Origin: Lachnospiraceae bacterium
Lineage (GTDB): Bacteria > Bacillota > Clostridia > Lachnospirales > Lachnospiraceae
Assembly: GCA_017446125.1 (NCBI GenBank)
Contig: JAFSRL010000083.1
Location: forward strand, 1-22,202
Length of the DNA: 22,202 nucleotides
Direction of reading: 5' to 3'
The notes beneath the pieces are model-generated. The model was not told the DNA's origin, ran no database searches, and saw only the letters and a program-made list of their open reading frames with translations. A program made the translations under genes and the position numbers. Positions 20,677-22,202 of this stretch are shown in pieces. Numbering within the stretch: the stretch's first letter is position 1; every line of letters starts with the position of its first letter.

Positions 20677-22202
20677 TGCTGCAACGGACACTGAAAACAC
20701 TTCTTTTTGTTCTGTTCGTCGTGAATCTGCTGGTCCTCATTTACGCGAATCTCGCGCATTATACAGCACATCTGGATGCGGATTATGCCTCTGAGGCCAT
20801 CCTTGCAAGGGAGATTGCCTTAAACCATCTGTCCACCCCTGACACCTGGTATGGCAGTACGGAAACCAGAATCATCTATCCCGCAAATCTTGCAGCCATA
20901 TTCTATCTCATCACAGGGAATATGAACCTTTCCATGGGAACTGCCTGTTCCGTTTACGCCATCGTTTTAATCGGGTGCATGTATGCGTTTTATCACAGAA
21001 TTGGTCTTCGGGGAGCAGCGCTTTGGTCCGCCGTTATGCTGCCCTTTATTCTTACGGTAAACCAGCATGATGCCTTACAGATGTATGTGCTCTATGCCGG
21101 GTATTACCTGCCGGTAATTGCAACGACGTTCCTGACGTTGACCTTCTATGCGGAATACCTGCAAAAGGGAGCAATCAAGCCGTATAAGATGGTGATTGTT
21201 GTAATACTCGCCGTTGTTTTGGGCTTACAGGGCATGCGAGGTGTATTGATGGTGTATATTCCGTTACTTCTTGCGGAAGTTATCCGACAGGCAATCCGAT
21301 TATTACGCGAAAGAAAGGTGCATGTTCTAAATGAATATCGCTGGCTGCTTCTTACAACCATCATGTGCGTTTTGTCATATGGAATTGCGAAGCATTATGC
21401 GGCTGGAATGACTGAAACCGGCCGGAATATTCGAAAAGGGTTTCAGAAGCTTGCCACGGAGGTCATTCCGGTGACAATGGAGTTGCTCCGCCCCGGTGTC
21501 AACATGGTGTACGGTATTTGCGTGGCACTCATGCTTTTAACAGGCATTGTGGTTGTCATAGTGACAGTATTTCGGAACGAAGCAACTTCCTGGCTCCTTC
21601 TGGCACTCTTCCTGTCCCCTGTGACGATGATGCTTGCCATGGCGTTCACAACGTCGGAAGTGAGTGCACGGTACATGGTATATCTTTTCTTTGTAGCCGC
21701 TGCGGGAATCGGAATCCTGCTGCAGCACATAGATGTGACAGATGGACTGTCCCCTGTGTCACATCGTTTCGGGGGCAGGGGAACTGTCTCCGCTGCCACA
21801 GCAAATCCTTTCACCACATTATTCATTGCCAACACACCCATCCTTCTCGCCGCCCTTTTAGCCCTGCGGTTTAATTATCATGCTTTAATCAAAAACGACT
21901 TCTCGCAGGACAGCAGCTACATGCACGTGGCGGAGTGGATGATAGATAATGGATATGACAAAGGATATGCCACCTTCGACTTTGCAAACCCAATCACCGT
22001 GATGTCAAACGGTGCGGTACAGGCGTGCGCGGTCTCCAACATGTATGACTTGGAAGGCGCAAAGTGGCTCACCAATGCCGCGTGGTATCTCCCCTACACC
22101 GAGAGGAAGGGACCGGTTGTTATGATTACAACACCCTCCAGCGAGCCTGATTTCAAAATCCTGCTGGAAGAGCGACCGGAGATCATTGCCATAGAACGGA
22201 CA
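20676..22202 (+). CDS. Large polytopic membrane protein, GT-C/GT39-like, 3' end outside window
   Basis: The frame is open from ATG 20676 to the right edge (509 codons, no stop), overlapping the DUF6056 stop by one base (TGATG). The N-terminus is a membrane helix (KTLLFVLFVVNLLVLIYA) followed by AHLDADYASEAILAREI (31-47). This is an acidic external loop like the first loop of GT-C glycosyltransferases that use lipid-linked sugars. Many further helices follow, with a soluble domain starting near residue 410 (SSYMHVAEWMIDNGYDKGYATF), as in GT39/PMT-like proteins whose C-terminal domain is extracytoplasmic. No named family is certain. Residues about 353-375 are encoded by a palindromic repeat read in frame. 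It probably works with the upstream membrane protein in glycan modification. Confidence 0.75.
   Translation, partial: MLQRTLKTLLFVLFVVNLLVLIYANLAHYTAHLDADYASEAILAREIALNHLSTPDTWYGSTETRIIYPANLAAIFYLITGNMNLSMGTACSVYAIVLIGCMYAFYHRIGLRGAALWSAVMLPFILTVNQHDALQMYVLYAGYYLPVIATTFLTLTFYAEYLQKGAIKPYKMVIVVILAVVLGLQGMRGVLMVYIPLLLAEVIRQAIRLLRERKVHVLNEYRWLLLTTIMCVLSYGIAKHYAAGMTETGRNIRKGFQKLATEVIPVTMELLRPGVNMVYGICVALMLLTGIVVVIVTVFRNEATSWLLLALFLSPVTMMLAMAFTTSEVSARYMVYLFFVAAAGIGILLQHIDVTDGLSPVSHRFGGRGTVSAATANPFTTLFIANTPILLAALLALRFNYHALIKNDFSQDSSYMHVAEWMIDNGYDKGYATFDFANPITVMSNGAVQACAVSNMYDLEGAKWLTNAAWYLPYTERKGPVVMITTPSSEPDFKILLEERPEIIAIERT
21732..21790 (+). repeat. Palindromic repeat R3 inside the last membrane-protein gene
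   Basis: GATGTGACA (21732-21740) and TGTCACATC (21757-21765) form a perfect 9-bp inverted repeat, and CCCCTG (21751-21756) can alternatively pair with CAGGGG (21776-21781). The whole reads in phase 0 as DVTDGLSPVSHRFGGRGTVS, a hydrophilic stretch between membrane helices. It resembles, from memory, dispersed repeats in gut clostridial genomes. Confidence 0.6.

Overview
The window looks like an accessory stretch of a Bacillota chromosome, probably Clostridia of the Lachnospiraceae type from a gut or rumen habitat; Erysipelotrichia-like lineages cannot be excluded. The reasons are strong AGGAGG-type ribosome sites in the first third, a base composition that reads close to balanced, a HipA-like kinase pair of clostridial style, DUF5672/GT17/DUF6056 surface-glycan genes, and short hairpin repeats of the kind scattered in gut Firmicutes genomes. 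The assignment is inference; there is no rRNA or other marker gene.

Region 1 (1-8758, all + strand) is a catabolic operon. It holds an HMG-CoA lyase-like enzyme (cut by the window edge), a degradative-type class II HMG-CoA reductase, a two-subunit transketolase, a zinc alcohol dehydrogenase, a small membrane protein plus a TctA-like carboxylate permease, and, after a structured 142-bp gap, a KduD-like short-chain dehydrogenase and an auxin-efflux-carrier family transporter. Reductase plus lyase recall mevalonate breakdown to acetyl-CoA and acetoacetate. The extra transketolase, two dehydrogenases and two transporters suggest that a larger oxygenated or branched organic acid is the real substrate. 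No described pathway with this gene set comes to mind.

Region 2 (8759-12693) is defence-like or regulatory. It holds an autoregulated HTH protein with a HipS-like tail next to a HipA/HipT-like kinase, a convergent methyltransferase gene, and an AAA+ ATPase of the AAA_14/DUF4143 type bracketed by two tandem-repeat arrays (three 33-bp units upstream, five 30-bp units downstream).

Region 3 (12694-22202) is a surface-polysaccharide locus: DUF5672 protein, GT17 and GT4 and GT2 glycosyltransferases, an O-antigen-polymerase-like membrane protein, an acyltransferase-3 protein on the minus strand, a DUF6056 membrane protein and a further large membrane protein cut by the right edge.

Two patterns cut across the genes. 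First, from 8.8 kb on, the genes that head transcription units repeatedly show TATAAT or TATACT exactly 6 nt (once 7 nt) before the ATG and no ribosome site, which predicts leaderless mRNAs. Genes inside operons use Shine-Dalgarno sites instead. Second, the two membrane-protein genes at the right end carry in-frame copies of small palindromic repeats. Two of these copies keep the same hairpin through compensatory base changes, so they look like protein-coding mini-elements comparable to the Rickettsia palindromic elements.
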